The notes: a model not told the origin generated them from the letters alone. 45,425 bases of DNA from Clostridia bacterium (GCA_017388175.1 JAFOTD010000107.1:1-45425), one strand, 5' to 3'. Counted from the first letter of the stretch, positions 31,228 through 40,523 are shown. Made by a program: numbers and translations.

Positions 31228-32946
31228 TTACAGATCGTTTCGATACAGGAAGGACATTGAGGTCACGTCGAACAGCCCGCAGTCGGTGAGGCGGGCTTCC
31301 GGTATGACCGGCAGCGCAAGGAATGACAGCAGCACCAGCGGATCGCACGCGTCGTCCGTGCCGAGCGCGTGCGCGGCTTCGAGCAGTTCACGCTGTTTTT
31401 GCAGCACGGTTTCGACCGGCGCGTCGCTCATCAATCCGGCGACCGGCAGCTCCAAAAGCGCCTTGACTTCGCCGTTTGAAACGACGGTGAACCCGCCGCC
31501 GCAGGCTTTCAGCGTTTCCGCCGCAAAGCACATATCCGCGTCGTTGTCGCCCACTACCACGATATTGTGCGAATCGTGCGCAACCGTTGCGGCGATCGCG
31601 CCGCCTTTGACGTGCATGCCTTCGACGACGCCGATGCCGATGTGCCCGGTTGCATGGTGCCGTTCGATGACAGCAAGCTTATTGAGCCCGTCCTTTGCAA
31701 CGAAATATCCGTTTTCGTCGGTCGGCACGTTGCCCGAGACGAGCCGCGTCACGAGCTGATGCGGCACCGTCTGAATCATCGGCATGAAGGCTTTCGCTTT
31801 GAGCTTCAGATCGTCCGGACCGATCGGCGCGGCGTGAACGCTGTTTTTCACGCTGTCGGGAACGGGGGGAGAGGGGATCGTCGCGTTGGGGTCGATCAGC
31901 TTGCCGTTTGCAAAGACGGCTTTCGGTTCGATCGTGTGCAGATCGTCGAACAGGACCAGATTTGCGCGGTATCCCGGCGCGATTGCGCCGACGCGCCGAA
32001 GACCGAACGCGGTCGCCGTGTTCAGTGTTGCCATGCGGATCGCGTCGAGCGGGCGGATCCCGCGCGAGATCGCGGCGTTGATGATGTGGTTGATATGTCC
32101 CTCGGAACGGATGTTCTCGAGATGCTTGTCATCGGTGCAGAAGCAGATGCGATCGGTCGGCAGGCCTTCGGACACGATCCCGTCGAACATTTCGTCGACG
32201 CCGTTTGCGGCTGAGCCCATGCGGATCAGAATCACCATGCCGTTGCGGAGCTTCTCTTTGAGCTCGGGGAAGTTCGAACATTCGTGATCGGTGCGCGGCC
32301 CCGCAAGACAGTAGGCGTTCAGCGCGCGTCCGGAAAGCATCGGCGCATGGCCGTCGATCGGACGGTCGAAAAAGCACTGCAGCTTAAAGATCATATCCTC
32401 CGCACCGGACACGACAGAGCTGTAATCCATGACTTCGCCGAGCCCCAAAACATTCGGCTCGTCCATGAACTTTGCAAGATCCCTCGCGGTCAGCGTCGCG
32501 CCGCTGTGCTCGAACGGAGTTGCCGGCACACAGGAGGGAAGCATGAACTTCACGTCGAGCGGCAGATCCTCCGCAAGTGAGAAGATCGCCTTTAATCCCT
32601 CCGCACCGGCGACGTTTGCGATTTCATGCGGATCGGCGATGATTGTGGTCGTGCCTTTCGGCAGAATCACCTGTGCAAAAGAAGCGGGCGTGACCATCGA
32701 GCTTTCGATGTGTACATGCCCGTCGATAAACCCCGGCGCAAGATACGCGCCGTGAGCGTTGTATTCGTTTTCACAGGAGAATTTGTTGCTGCTGCCGACG
32801 CCGATGATCGTGTCGCCTGAGATCGCTACGTTCGTTTCGACGATCTCGTTGGTAAAGACGTTGATCACGCGTGCGTTCCGGATGACAAAGGTAGGCTTGC
32901 CGCGATGCGCGGCATGGATCAGCCGGGGTAGGTCGCCTGCGAGCAT
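31228..32946 (-). CDS. ade: Adenine deaminase
   Basis: Hydrolyses adenine to hypoxanthine and ammonia in purine salvage. The 572 residues match bacterial Ade: FIDGHVHIESSM with metal ligands H77 and H79, ADPHEIANV (104-112), GLGEVMDY, CTDDKHLENI and the C-terminal domain with HDSHNIVVVGDND. It has its own promoter. The location between two nucleoside transport systems supports an adenine/nucleoside salvage role. The ammonia released could in principle feed an aminating NagB, but that is speculation. The ATG follows GAGG. Confidence 0.96.
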   Translation of the reverse strand: MLAGDLPRLIHAAHRGKPTFVIRNARVINVFTNEIVETNVAISGDTIIGVGSSNKFSCENEYNAHGAYLAPGFIDGHVHIESSMVTPASFAQVILPKGTTTIIADPHEIANVAGAEGLKAIFSLAEDLPLDVKFMLPSCVPATPFEHSGATLTARDLAKFMDEPNVLGLGEVMDYSSVVSGAEDMIFKLQCFFDRPIDGHAPMLSGRALNAYCLAGPRTDHECSNFPELKEKLRNGMVILIRMGSAANGVDEMFDGIVSEGLPTDRICFCTDDKHLENIRSEGHINHIINAAISRGIRPLDAIRMATLNTATAFGLRRVGAIAPGYRANLVLFDDLHTIEPKAVFANGKLIDPNATIPSPPVPDSVKNSVHAAPIGPDDLKLKAKAFMPMIQTVPHQLVTRLVSGNVPTDENGYFVAKDGLNKLAVIERHHATGHIGIGVVEGMHVKGGAIAATVAHDSHNIVVVGDNDADMCFAAETLKACGGGFTVVSNGEVKALLELPVAGLMSDAPVETVLQKQRELLEAAHALGTDDACDPLVLLSFLALPVIPEARLTDCGLFDVTSMSFLYRNDL

Positions 32947-32975
32947 GTGGATACCTCATTTCCTATATTTTTTCC

Positions 32976-33004
32976 AGTATACCACAATTCCGTTCGGGAG
33001 ACAA
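32976..33004 (-). promoter_or_regulatory. Promoter of ade
   Basis: Minus strand: TTGTCT (33004-32999), 17 bases, TATACT (32981-32976), about 30 bases before the ade ATG. The -35 nearly touches the end of the upstream gene. Confidence 0.75.
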
Positions 33005-33007
33005 TCA

Positions 33008-33400
33008 CTAAAGCAAAGAATTCCACGAAAAAAGTTCGATGCCGCGGATGCGCCGTAAGATCGCTTCCGCCTCGGTCAGCGCCTCCAGCGTCTCCGTGAA
33101 AGCACCGAGACGGGCCGCGCTTGCCGCCCGCGAAACGGCCGCGTCGAGCGCGTCGACGTCCGAATGGTTCAAAAAACGTTCCAGCGCGGGCATATCCTCG
33201 CGAACCGAACGGGCAAGCACCTCGCATTGCGCGCTTGCAGCGGACAGATCGCCGTGAAACAGCGCACGCACCGCATGTCCGATCGTTTCATTCGCTGCGT
33301 CGGAAAACCGGACGAGATACTGTGATGGAAAAATGAACAGCGCAAGGAGTCCGATCGCGATCAGGACCGTCATGCAAGCGCGGAAGACGGAAAAACCCAT
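33008..33400 (-). CDS. DUF4363-like protein, 130 aa
   Basis: A small protein with one N-terminal membrane helix (MTVLIAIGLLALFIF, about 10-24) and a mostly alpha-helical outer part rich in Ala, Leu and Glu. Its position directly after a DUF421 gene, its length and its helix layout fit DUF4363, which often sits beside DUF421. The family call is by context and architecture, not by a firm motif. The function is unknown. Confidence 0.62.
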   Translation of the reverse strand: MGFSVFRACMTVLIAIGLLALFIFPSQYLVRFSDAANETIGHAVRALFHGDLSAASAQCEVLARSVREDMPALERFLNHSDVDALDAAVSRAASAARLGAFTETLEALTEAEAILRRIRGIELFSWNSLL

Positions 33401-33411
33401 ATCTATGCCTC

Positions 33412-34119
33412 CTATGTCGAAACGGAATAGTGGTAAATGCGGCTCTGATGCGTTCGGTCAAGCTGCACGTGCAGTTCGCCGTCGCCGTTCATCTGCGCAA
33501 AGAAGACGTTTTTCAGCGCAAGCCCGTGCTCCTTCAGCATCGTTTCCACGGCTTCGCGGTCGAGATGGAGGGTGTTCAGACCGCTCTTTTGAATCTTTCC
33601 TTCGAGGATGAGGAGATGGCTGAGCGCCGCGGACCCCGGTTCGACGCCGAGCTCGCGCTTGTTCGGTTTCTGAAACGCCGCCTTCTCCAGCACACTGACC
33701 GTACCGTTCGTTTCGAGAATCGCGTAAGCGACCTCGCCGACCTCGAAGATATCCTTGCTCCTGAGACTATCCAACAGATCGCGCACCGTGTAGTTCGTGC
33801 GGCGCATGATCGTTTCCTGCAGCACGCCGTCGAGAATCAGGATCTGCGGCGTTCCGCAGATCAGGCGGCGCATGGCGGAGGACTTCAGGGAGAGCTTGGC
33901 AAGGAGCTGCTGCACGAGGTACAGCGCAAGGATCGGCACGATGCTGTACAGAAGCGGAATATCCGTGTCGGCAATCGCCGTGCTCGCGAGGTCGGCGATA
34001 ATGAGCGTCATCAGAAGATCGTACGGCTGCAGGTCGCTTACCTGCCTTTTTCCGGTCAGCCGCAGGATCAGAAGCACGAACAGGTCTAAAAAGACCGCGC
34101 GTAAAAATAAGGTCAGCAT
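33412..34119 (-). CDS. DUF421 (YetF/YcaP-type) membrane protein
   Basis: A 235-residue protein: three N-terminal membrane helices (about 1-20, 33-50 and 58-75), then a soluble cytoplasmic region. LRLTGKRQVSDLQPYDLLMTLIIADLAS (around 18-45) is the hallmark of DUF421. The C-terminal part includes ILDGVLQETIMRR and the DLLDSLRSKDIFEVGEVAYAILETNG block. In Bacillus, relatives of this family are linked to spore or membrane functions; here the role is unknown. It precedes the DUF4363-like gene by 11 bases. No strong promoter or ribosome site is visible upstream. Confidence 0.88.
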   Translation of the reverse strand: MLTLFLRAVFLDLFVLLILRLTGKRQVSDLQPYDLLMTLIIADLASTAIADTDIPLLYSIVPILALYLVQQLLAKLSLKSSAMRRLICGTPQILILDGVLQETIMRRTNYTVRDLLDSLRSKDIFEVGEVAYAILETNGTVSVLEKAAFQKPNKRELGVEPGSAALSHLLILEGKIQKSGLNTLHLDREAVETMLKEHGLALKNVFFAQMNGDGELHVQLDRTHQSRIYHYSVST

Positions 34120-34182
34120 GCGTATAGTCTGTCCCGTCTGCGATCTTTTGATACGGTCAAAGATATAAAATTATTGAATGGA

Positions 34183-34200
34183 TATCATTTAAAAATGATA
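34183..34200. repeat. 8-bp palindrome in the divergent AT-rich intergenic region
   Basis: TATCATTT-AA-AAATGATA, in an AT-rich gap of 169 bases between DUF421 (minus) and oadG (plus). It could be an operator for one or both genes. No consensus promoter is visible for either. Confidence 0.45.
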
Positions 34201-34288
34201 AAAGGGAAAAAAGGAAAAATGTCGAATACTATAGTAAGAGGGAAAGATTGAGAGTTGTCTTTCCGGGAAGGATGGAGGTTCATTCAGT

Positions 34289-34636
34289 ATGCTGTTTGCA
34301 GAAGAAATTGCCGCATCGGAAGCCGCAAGATCCACGCTGTCGTTTGAAAGCGGAAGCGCGGCGACGTCGACGCTGATCACGTTCCTCTTGGGACTCGGGA
34401 TTGTCTTTATCGGCCTGATCGCACTGATTCTCATCATCAAGGTGATGGGTGCGATCATGCGGAAGGCGCGTACAAAAGCGCCGCAGCCCGTCGCGGAGGA
34501 AAAGCCCGCTGCGGCGGAGGCCGTGCCGGAGGGCGACAGGGGCGAGATCATCGCGGCCGTATCGGCGGCCATTGCAACCGTGCTGGGCGAGAGCGTCAGC
34601 GGAATTCGGATCGTATCTTTTAAGAAAGCGGAATAA
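34289..34636 (+). CDS. oadG: Oxaloacetate decarboxylase gamma subunit
   Basis: A small membrane subunit that anchors the alpha chain to the sodium-pumping beta chain. The 115 residues have an outward N-terminal segment, one membrane helix (about 27-53, FLLGLGIVFIGLIALILIIKVMG), and a Pro/Ala/Glu-rich linker with a C-terminal region typical of OadG (IIAAVSAAIATVLGE). First gene of the oad operon. Confidence 0.85.
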   Translation: MLFAEEIAASEAARSTLSFESGSAATSTLITFLLGLGIVFIGLIALILIIKVMGAIMRKARTKAPQPVAEEKPAAAEAVPEGDRGEIIAAVSAAIATVLGESVSGIRIVSFKKAE

Positions 34637-34649
34637 GGGGGAAGGAACC

Positions 34650-34985
34650 ATGCGTAAATTTTCAGTCAACGTCAACGGAACCAGATATGAAGTAGAAGTC
34701 GAGGAAATCGACGCAAAGACCGCCGCGCAGGCGCCGAAGGCGGAGCCCGTAAAGGCCGCGCCAGCGGGGGCGGGTACCGAGGTGCGTTCGCCGATGCCCG
34801 GCAACATCCTGCAGGTCAACGTCAATCCGGGCGATACCGTCAAGGAAGGCCAGCAGCTCATGATCCTCGAAGCCATGAAGATGGAAAACGAGATCCTCGC
34901 GCCGTGCGCGGGCAAGATCACGTCCATCGGCGTTGCAAAGGGTTCCTCGGTCGAAAGCGGCGCGCTGCTGTGCACGATCGCCTGA
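34650..34985 (+). CDS. Biotin carrier subunit of oxaloacetate decarboxylase
   Basis: Carries the carboxyl group from the alpha chain to the beta chain on a biotinyl lysine. The 111 residues have an N-terminal beta segment, an Ala/Pro linker (about 27-42) and a biotinyl domain with EAMKMEN and K77 as the biotin site. The alpha chain in this operon ends without such a domain, so this protein supplies it. A much longer in-frame reading extends upstream to 34449, but the ATG at 34650, behind GGGGGAAGG, gives the family length. Confidence 0.93.
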   Translation: MRKFSVNVNGTRYEVEVEEIDAKTAAQAPKAEPVKAAPAGAGTEVRSPMPGNILQVNVNPGDTVKEGQQLMILEAMKMENEILAPCAGKITSIGVAKGSSVESGALLCTIA

Positions 34986-34997
34986 TCGGGGGCGCCT

Positions 34998-36233
34998 ATG
35001 GAAGCCATTTGGGAAACGTTTGCCGGATTCTTCACCAAAACCGGCTTTGCCCAGTTTTTTGCGGACGGCAACTGGCGTTGCCTCATCATGATCGCCATCG
35101 CCTGCGTCCTGCTGTACTTGGCGATCGTCAAAAAGTTTGAGCCGCTGCTGCTCGTTCCGATCGCGTTCGGCATGCTTTTAACGAACCTGCCCGGCGCCGG
35201 TCTGTTCCATGAGGAACTGTTCGGCCTCGGCGCGAACAATCCGAACCCCGGCGAGATCCAGTGGGCAAAGCTCGGCATCATTCATGAAACCGGTCTTTTA
35301 GACTACCTCTATCTCGGCGTCAAGCTCGGCATCTATCCGTGCCTGATTTTCATGGGCGTCGGCGCGATGACGGACTTCGGTCCGCTGATCGCGAACCCGA
35401 AGAGCCTGATCCTCGGCGCGGCTGCGCAGCTCGGCATTTTCATCGCCTTTGCGCTGTCGATTCTCGCGTTTCAGTGGATTCCCACCGACGGAAGCACGGC
35501 GATAGAGAACATTGCGGCGTCCATCGGCATCATCGGCGGCGCGGACGGCCCGACGGCGATCCTCGTGACCTCGCGCCTTGCGCCGAGCTATCTCGGACCG
35601 ATCGCGGTCGCGGCGTATTCGTATATGGCGCTCGTGCCGGTCATTCAGCCGCCGTTCATGAAGCTGCTGACGACCAAAAAGGAACGGCAGATCGTGATGG
35701 AGCAGCTTCGCCCGGTCTCGCAGACAGAAAAGATCCTGTTCCCGATCGTGGTCACGATCTTCGTTGCGCTGCTGGTTCCGTCCGCTGCGCCGCTCGTCGG
35801 CTGCCTGATGCTCGGCAATCTCTTCCGCGAATGCGGCGTGACCGAGCGCCTTTCGAAGACCGTACAGAACGAGCTCTGCAACATCGTCACGATCTTCCTC
35901 GGTGTTTGCGTCGGCGCAACGGCAACGGGCGCAACGTTTTTGCAGCTCTCCACGCTCGTCATCGTTGCGCTGGGTGTCATCGCATTTATCGGCGGCACCT
36001 GCGGCGGCGTGCTGCTCGCGAAGTTCATGAACCTGTTCCTGAAGAAGAAGATCAATCCGCTGATCGGTTCCGCGGGCGTTTCCGCCGTCCCGATGGCGGC
36101 GCGCGTATCGCAGGTCGTGGGGCAGAAAGAGAACCCCAAGAACTTCCTGCTGATGCACGCGATGGGTCCGAACGTGGCCGGCGTCATCGGCTCCGCGATC
36201 GCGGCGGGCGTGTTCCTCACGCTGTTCCACTGA
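34998..36233 (+). CDS. oadB: Oxaloacetate decarboxylase beta subunit (sodium pump)
   Basis: A 411-residue integral membrane protein that decarboxylates carboxybiotin and exports sodium. The hallmark [13 protein letters not shown] holds D183, matching the catalytic and sodium-binding Asp203 of Klebsiella Oad[17 protein letters not shown] and a second conserved half-site [14 protein letters not shown] are also present. Methylmalonyl-CoA or glutaconyl-CoA decarboxylase beta chains are close relatives; the OadA-type alpha chain in the operon favours oxaloacetate. Confidence 0.94.
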   Translation: MEAIWETFAGFFTKTGFAQFFADGNWRCLIMIAIACVLLYLAIVKKFEPLLLVPIAFGMLLTNLPGAGLFHEELFGLGANNPNPGEIQWAKLGIIHETGLLDYLYLGVKLGIYPCLIFMGVGAMTDFGPLIANPKSLILGAAAQLGIFIAFALSILAFQWIPTDGSTAIENIAASIGIIGGADGPTAILVTSRLAPSYLGPIAVAAYSYMALVPVIQPPFMKLLTTKKERQIVMEQLRPVSQTEKILFPIVVTIFVALLVPSAAPLVGCLMLGNLFRECGVTERLSKTVQNELCNIVTIFLGVCVGATATGATFLQLSTLVIVALGVIAFIGGTCGGVLLAKFMNLFLKKKINPLIGSAGVSAVPMAARVSQVVGQKENPKNFLLMHAMGPNVAGVIGSAIAAGVFLTLFH

Positions 36234-36246
36234 GAAGGAGGATACC

Positions 36247-37683
36247 ATGGGAAAACTGTTTGTTACCGATACCATTCTCAGAGACGCGCATCAGTCTCTT
36301 GCCGCGACGCGCATGACCACGAAGGAAATGCTGCCCGCCTGCGAAATGCTCGACGCGATCGGCTACTGGTCGCTCGAGGTCTGGGGCGGCGCGACGTTCG
36401 ATTCGTGCTTGAGGTATCTCAACGAGGATCCGTGGGAACGGCTCAGAGCGCTCAGAAAAGCACTGCCGCATACGAAGCTGCAGATGCTGTTCCGCGGACA
36501 GAACATCCTCGGATACAAGCATTACGCGGACGACGTTGTCGAGCAGTTCTGCCGCAAGGCGATCGAAAACGGCATCGACGTGATCCGTATCTTCGACGCG
36601 CTGAACGATCCCCGAAATCTCGAAGCCGCGATCCGGTATACGAAAAAGTACGGCGGCTTCTGCGAGGCGGCGATCTCGTATACGACTTCGCCGGTGCACA
36701 GCGAGGAGTATTTCGTAAAGCTCAGTAAAGAACTTGCGCAGATGGGCGCGGATTCGATCTGTATCAAGGATATGGCGAATCTTTTGCTCCCGTATGACGC
36801 ATACTCTCTGGTAAAGAAGCTGAAGGCGGAGGTCGATATCCCGATTCATCTGCACACGCACAACACGACCGGCACCGGCGACATGGTGCTCTTAAAGGCT
36901 GCCGAAGCGGGCGTGGACATCGTCGATACGGCGCTTTCCCCGCTCGGAAACGGCACGAGCCAGCCCGCGACCGAATCGCTCGTCGCGACGCTGAAAGGAC
37001 AGGAGCGCGACACGGGGCTGGATCTCAACGCGCTTTCCGAGTGCGCGAAGTATTTCCGTCAGGTGTACGAGCGGCTGAAGCAGGACGGACTGATCTCCGA
37101 CAAATCTCTTCACGTTGATACGAACACGCTTTTGTATCAGGTGCCGGGCGGCATGCTTTCGAACCTCATCAAGCAGCTCAAGGACGCCGGCGCGGAGGAT
37201 AAGTATTACGACGTGCTGGCGGAGATCCCGCGGGTCCGCAAGGACTTCGGCTATCCGCCGCTGGTTACGCCGACAAGCCAGATCGTCGGCACGCAGGCGG
37301 TGTTCAACGTGCTCGTCGGCCGCTATAAGACGTTCCCGAACAACTCGAAGGCGGTTCTGCGCGGCGAATACGGAAAACTGCCCGGCCCCGTCAACGAAGA
37401 GGTCAGAAAGCTTGCGATCGGCGACGAGCCGGTCATCACCTGCCGTCCGGCGGACCTGCTCGAACCCGAGCTTGAAAAGTACAAGGCGGAGCTCGGCGAT
37501 CGCGCAAGAAGCGAAGAGGACGTTTTGAGCTACGCACTGCTTCCGCAGGTTGCGATGAAGTATTTCGACTGGCGCGACGAGCAGGAACGCAAAGCAAAGG
37601 AACCGGCGCCCGCGCCGAAACAGGAACCGGTTTCGGATCCGAACGCGGTCCGCGAACTGTATGTGGAGGACCTCAGCATCTGA
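36247..37683 (+). CDS. oadA: Oxaloacetate decarboxylase alpha subunit (carboxyltransferase)
   Basis: Transfers the carboxyl group from oxaloacetate to biotin. The 478 residues form the TIM-barrel domain with metal and active-site residues D13 (LRDAHQS), K174 (CIKDMAN, carbamylated in the family), H203 and H205 (HLHTHNTTG), and then the conserved C-terminal helical region. There is no biotinyl domain, which is supplied by 34650-34985. PycB-type pyruvate carboxylase subunits are similar, but linkage to oadB and oadG points to the sodium-pumping decarboxylase. GGAGG precedes the ATG. Confidence 0.94.
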   Translation: MGKLFVTDTILRDAHQSLAATRMTTKEMLPACEMLDAIGYWSLEVWGGATFDSCLRYLNEDPWERLRALRKALPHTKLQMLFRGQNILGYKHYADDVVEQFCRKAIENGIDVIRIFDALNDPRNLEAAIRYTKKYGGFCEAAISYTTSPVHSEEYFVKLSKELAQMGADSICIKDMANLLLPYDAYSLVKKLKAEVDIPIHLHTHNTTGTGDMVLLKAAEAGVDIVDTALSPLGNGTSQPATESLVATLKGQERDTGLDLNALSECAKYFRQVYERLKQDGLISDKSLHVDTNTLLYQVPGGMLSNLIKQLKDAGAEDKYYDVLAEIPRVRKDFGYPPLVTPTSQIVGTQAVFNVLVGRYKTFPNNSKAVLRGEYGKLPGPVNEEVRKLAIGDEPVITCRPADLLEPELEKYKAELGDRARSEEDVLSYALLPQVAMKYFDWRDEQERKAKEPAPAPKQEPVSDPNAVRELYVEDLSI

Positions 37684-38304
37684 ATGAAACATATCCCGAA
37701 TATTCTATCGTCTCTTCGCATCGTTATGGTCGGCGTGTTCGCGTGGCTGTTCTGCTCGGCGCATCCCGACCATCCGGTGCGGTACTGGTGGGCGCTCGGC
37801 GTGTACGTGCTGGCGTTTTTCACCGACGTGCTTGACGGCTTTCTGGCGCGGACCTTCAACTGGGTCACGCCGGTCGGAAAGCTTCTGGACCCGTTTGCGG
37901 ACAAGCTGATGGCGATTACGGCGCTCGTTGTGATCCTGATCGGCAAGGCGCAGCGGCACGACCTGTTCGGCATCTATCTGACGCTCGTGATTCTGATCGT
38001 GGTGAAGGAAACCCTTGCGATGATCGGCGGCATGATTATGCTGAAGCAGCGTAAGGTCGCGTACTCGGACTGGTACGGCAAGACCGCAACCGGCATCTTC
38101 ACGATCGGCATCGTGCTGACGCTCTTAAGCTTCGCCGTGCCGAAGATCGAGCCGTGGAACATTGCGGTGCTGTCGGCCGCGATCGGGCTATCCTACGTTG
38201 CGCTTGCGCATTACGCGAGAACGCAAATGTTCGTCCCGCGCGAGGATGAGCCGGATGCGGCGGAGGAGCGGCTTTTCGAGAAGTTCGATCGACTTTCGAA
38301 ATAA
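37684..38304 (+). CDS. pgsA: CDP-diacylglycerol--glycerol-3-phosphate 3-phosphatidyltransferase
   Basis: Makes phosphatidylglycerol phosphate in the membrane. The 206 residues have the full CDP-alcohol phosphotransferase motif, D48 xx D51 G52 xx A55 R56 x8 G65 xxx D69 xxx D73, with flanking membrane helices. The ATG touches the oadA stop without a gap, so it is cotranscribed with the oad genes although the pathways are unrelated. Confidence 0.92.
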   Translation: MKHIPNILSSLRIVMVGVFAWLFCSAHPDHPVRYWWALGVYVLAFFTDVLDGFLARTFNWVTPVGKLLDPFADKLMAITALVVILIGKAQRHDLFGIYLTLVILIVVKETLAMIGGMIMLKQRKVAYSDWYGKTATGIFTIGIVLTLLSFAVPKIEPWNIAVLSAAIGLSYVALAHYARTQMFVPREDEPDAAEERLFEKFDRLSK

Positions 38305-38307
38305 TAC

Positions 38308-38336
38308 TTGCAATCCGCAAAAGAGTGTGATATACT
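38308..38336 (+). promoter_or_regulatory. Promoter of the rimP-nusA-infB operon
   Basis: TTGCAA (38308-38313), 17 bases, TATACT (38331-38336), beginning four bases after the pgsA stop. Confidence 0.83.
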
Positions 38337-38363
38337 CCGCTTGTTGGAATGTTGAACTTGAAG

Positions 38364-38390
38364 GAGTGGGGAAATCCCACTCTTTCGTTT
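38364..38390 (+). promoter_or_regulatory. Leader hairpin of rimP (attenuator-like)
   Basis: GAGTGGG (38364-38370) pairs with CCCACTC (38376-38382), then TTTCGTTTT. It lies within the leader, about 20 bases before the ribosome site, so it may be a transcription attenuator for an operon that encodes the transcription factor NusA. A terminator for readthrough from pgsA is the simpler alternative, but the promoter lies upstream of it. Confidence 0.55.
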
Positions 38391-38406
38391 TGAGAAAGGA
38401 AGAAGC

Positions 38407-38862
38407 ATGAAAACGACCGAAATCTGTGAATCGCTTTGCAAAGGAACCATCGAATCCATGGGGTTCGAGCTTTGTGACGTCGAGTACCAGAAGGAGTACG
38501 GCGACTGGGTACTGACGTTTTATATTGATAAACCCCAAGGCGTCACGATCGACGAATGCGAAGCGGTCAGCCGTGCGATCGAACCGCTGATCGACGAAGC
38601 GGACCCGATCGAGCAGGAATACGTGCTTTCGGTCTCCTCACTCGGAATCGACCGGCCCCTCAAAAAAACGCGTGATTTCGAGCGCGCGATGGGGCAGGAG
38701 CTTGAAATCAAGCTCTATGCGCCGCAAAACGGCAAAAAGCAATGGATCGGGACGCTGACCGCATTCGATGCGGAAAGCTTTACCGTTGAAACGGAATCGG
38801 GGGACGCGCTGACCGTCCGGAAAAAGGATTGCGCGCTCGTCCGGCCCAATATCAGGTTTTAA
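38407..38862 (+). CDS. rimP: Ribosome maturation factor RimP
   Basis: Assists 30S subunit assembly. The 151 residues have the typical N-terminal alpha/beta domain (ESMGFELCDVEYQKE, YIDKPQGVTIDECE, VSSLGIDRPLK) and a C-terminal Sm-like beta-barrel. AAAGGAAG precedes the ATG. First gene of the operon, before nusA, as in most Bacillota. Confidence 0.95.
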   Translation: MKTTEICESLCKGTIESMGFELCDVEYQKEYGDWVLTFYIDKPQGVTIDECEAVSRAIEPLIDEADPIEQEYVLSVSSLGIDRPLKKTRDFERAMGQELEIKLYAPQNGKKQWIGTLTAFDAESFTVETESGDALTVRKKDCALVRPNIRF

Positions 38863-38880
38863 TCAAGAAAGGAAACAATC

Positions 38881-39957
38881 ATGAACGCAGAATTTATTGA
38901 AGCTCTGAACGCGCTTGAAAAGGAACGCGGCATCAAAAAGTCCGTGCTGATCAGCGCATTTGAATCCGCTCTGGTGCTGGCCTACCGGCGCAACTACAAT
39001 TCGACCGGCAACGTCCGCGCGGAAGTGGACGGCGACACCGGCGATTACCACATCTATGCCAGCAAGACCGTCGTTGAGAAGGTTGAGACGCCTTCGCAGG
39101 AGATCTCGCTCGAACGCGCAAAGAAGGTCAACCCGCTCTATGAGCTCGGCGACGTACTCGAGGAGGAGGCGTTCACGAAGGATTTCGGACGCATTGCGGC
39201 ACAGACGGCGAAGCAGGTTATGATGCAGCGTATCCGCGAGGCGGAACGCGGAAACATCTATGAGGAATACGTCGAGAAGGAGAACGAGATCCTGACGGCG
39301 ATCGTGCAGCGCGTCGAAAAGGGCAACGCGTACGTCGAGCTCGGCAAGACGGACGGCATCCTCACGGCGAACGAGATGATCCCCGGCGAGGAATACGAGA
39401 ACAACGAGCGCATCAAGGTGTACGTGCTCGAGGTCCGCAAGGAAAACAAAGGACCGCAGGTCGTCGTCAGCCGCACGCATCCCGGCCTTGTCAAGCGTCT
39501 CTTCGAGCTGGAGGTGCCGGAAATCATGAGCGGCACGGTGCAGATCAAATCCATCGCTCGTGAAGCGGGCTTCCGCACGAAAGTTTCCGTGTTCTCGACT
39601 GATCCGCAGGTCGACGCGGTCGGCGCATGCGTCGGTCCGCGCGGCGCGCGCGTGGAACGCATTGTGAACGAACTGCACAATGAGAAGATCGACATCATTG
39701 AGTACGATTCCGACAGCGCGATTTACATCGCAAAGGCTTTAAGCCCCGCGAAGGTGCTGATGGTCTACGTCAATGAAGAAGAGAAGGCGGCACGCGTGGT
39801 CGTGCCCGATTCGCAGCTCTCGCTTGCCATCGGCAAGGAGGGGCAGAACGCTCGCCTTGCGGCGAAACTGACCGGTTGGAAGATCGATATCAAGAGCCAG
39901 TCGCAGGCGGACGCAGCAGTGGACGCAGCACAGGCGGAAGCGGAGCCGGAGGAGTAA
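38881..39957 (+). CDS. nusA: Transcription termination/antitermination factor NusA
   Basis: Binds RNA polymerase and modulates pausing and termination. The 358 residues contain the N-terminal polymerase-binding domain (about 1-125), an S1 domain (about 135-200, with VEKGNAYVELGKTDGIL), and KH1 and KH2 (GPRGARVERIVNELHNEKID; LAIGKEGQNARLAAKLTGW). The two acidic C-terminal repeats of E. coli NusA are absent, as is normal in Bacillota. Confidence 0.96.
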   Translation: MNAEFIEALNALEKERGIKKSVLISAFESALVLAYRRNYNSTGNVRAEVDGDTGDYHIYASKTVVEKVETPSQEISLERAKKVNPLYELGDVLEEEAFTKDFGRIAAQTAKQVMMQRIREAERGNIYEEYVEKENEILTAIVQRVEKGNAYVELGKTDGILTANEMIPGEEYENNERIKVYVLEVRKENKGPQVVVSRTHPGLVKRLFELEVPEIMSGTVQIKSIAREAGFRTKVSVFSTDPQVDAVGACVGPRGARVERIVNELHNEKIDIIEYDSDSAIYIAKALSPAKVLMVYVNEEEKAARVVVPDSQLSLAIGKEGQNARLAAKLTGWKIDIKSQSQADAAVDAAQAEAEPEE

Positions 39958-39961
39958 GCGG

Positions 39962-40231
39962 TTGAAAAAGATCCCGATGCGGATGTGCGTTGCCTGCCGC
40001 GAAATGCGGGCGAAAAAAGACCTGATACGCGTGGTTCGGACCGAGGACGGCTTAAAGCTCGACCGGACCGGCAAAATAAACGGACGGGGTGCGTATCTGT
40101 GCCGCGACGCGGCTTGCCTCTCTAAGGCAATCAAGATCCGTGCGCTCGAACGCACGCTCGAAGCGCCGCTGACCGACGAACTGAAGGATGCGCTCGAATC
40201 GGAGATCGGACATGACGGATCGGCTGTATAA
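39962..40231 (+). CDS. rnpM: YlxR-family RNase P modulator / nucleoid-like protein
   Basis: The 89 residues have the family start MRMCVACREMRAKKDLIRV (from residue 6), followed by GRGAYLCRDAACL. The family (YlxR, RnpM) binds RNA and modulates RNase P in B. subtilis. A TTG start is used, preceded by GGAGGAG inside the nusA end. The gene overlaps the next by 20 bases. Confidence 0.92.
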   Translation: MKKIPMRMCVACREMRAKKDLIRVVRTEDGLKLDRTGKINGRGAYLCRDAACLSKAIKIRALERTLEAPLTDELKDALESEIGHDGSAV

Positions 40232-40523
40232 CGCGATCGGACTCTGCCAGAAAGCAGGCAAAGCGAAGAGCGGCGCCTTTGCCGCTGAGAACGCGATCCG
40301 TTCCGGTAAAGCAAGGCTGGTTCTATTGGAGGAAACGGCGTCGGAGGCGACAAAGGCGCATTACGAACAACTGTGCGCGGCGCACGGCGTCCCGATGCAT
40401 ATCGTGAAGACCGTGGGCAAAGCGATCGGGAAGGACGCCCGCATCGTGATGGCGGTGACGGATCCGGCGTTCCGGGATATGATCGAACGCGCAATGAACA
40501 ATACCGATGAAAAGCGGGGATGA
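40212..40523 (+). CDS. ylxQ: L7Ae-family K-turn-binding protein (YlxQ)
   Basis: A 103-residue RNA-binding protein of the L7Ae/L30e family. [37 protein letters not shown] (residues about 11-47 in outline) is the conserved core. ATG 40212 is chosen over an upstream in-frame codon because it gives the family N-terminus. It overlaps both the gene before (20 bases) and infB (four bases). Confidence 0.9.
   Translation: MTDRLYNAIGLCQKAGKAKSGAFAAENAIRSGKARLVLLEETASEATKAHYEQLCAAHGVPMHIVKTVGKAIGKDARIVMAVTDPAFRDMIERAMNNTDEKRG

Noticed and set aside
34449..34649. Long version of the biotin carrier protein
   Set aside because: It would overlap oadG in another frame; the ATG at 34650 has a ribosome site and gives the family length.
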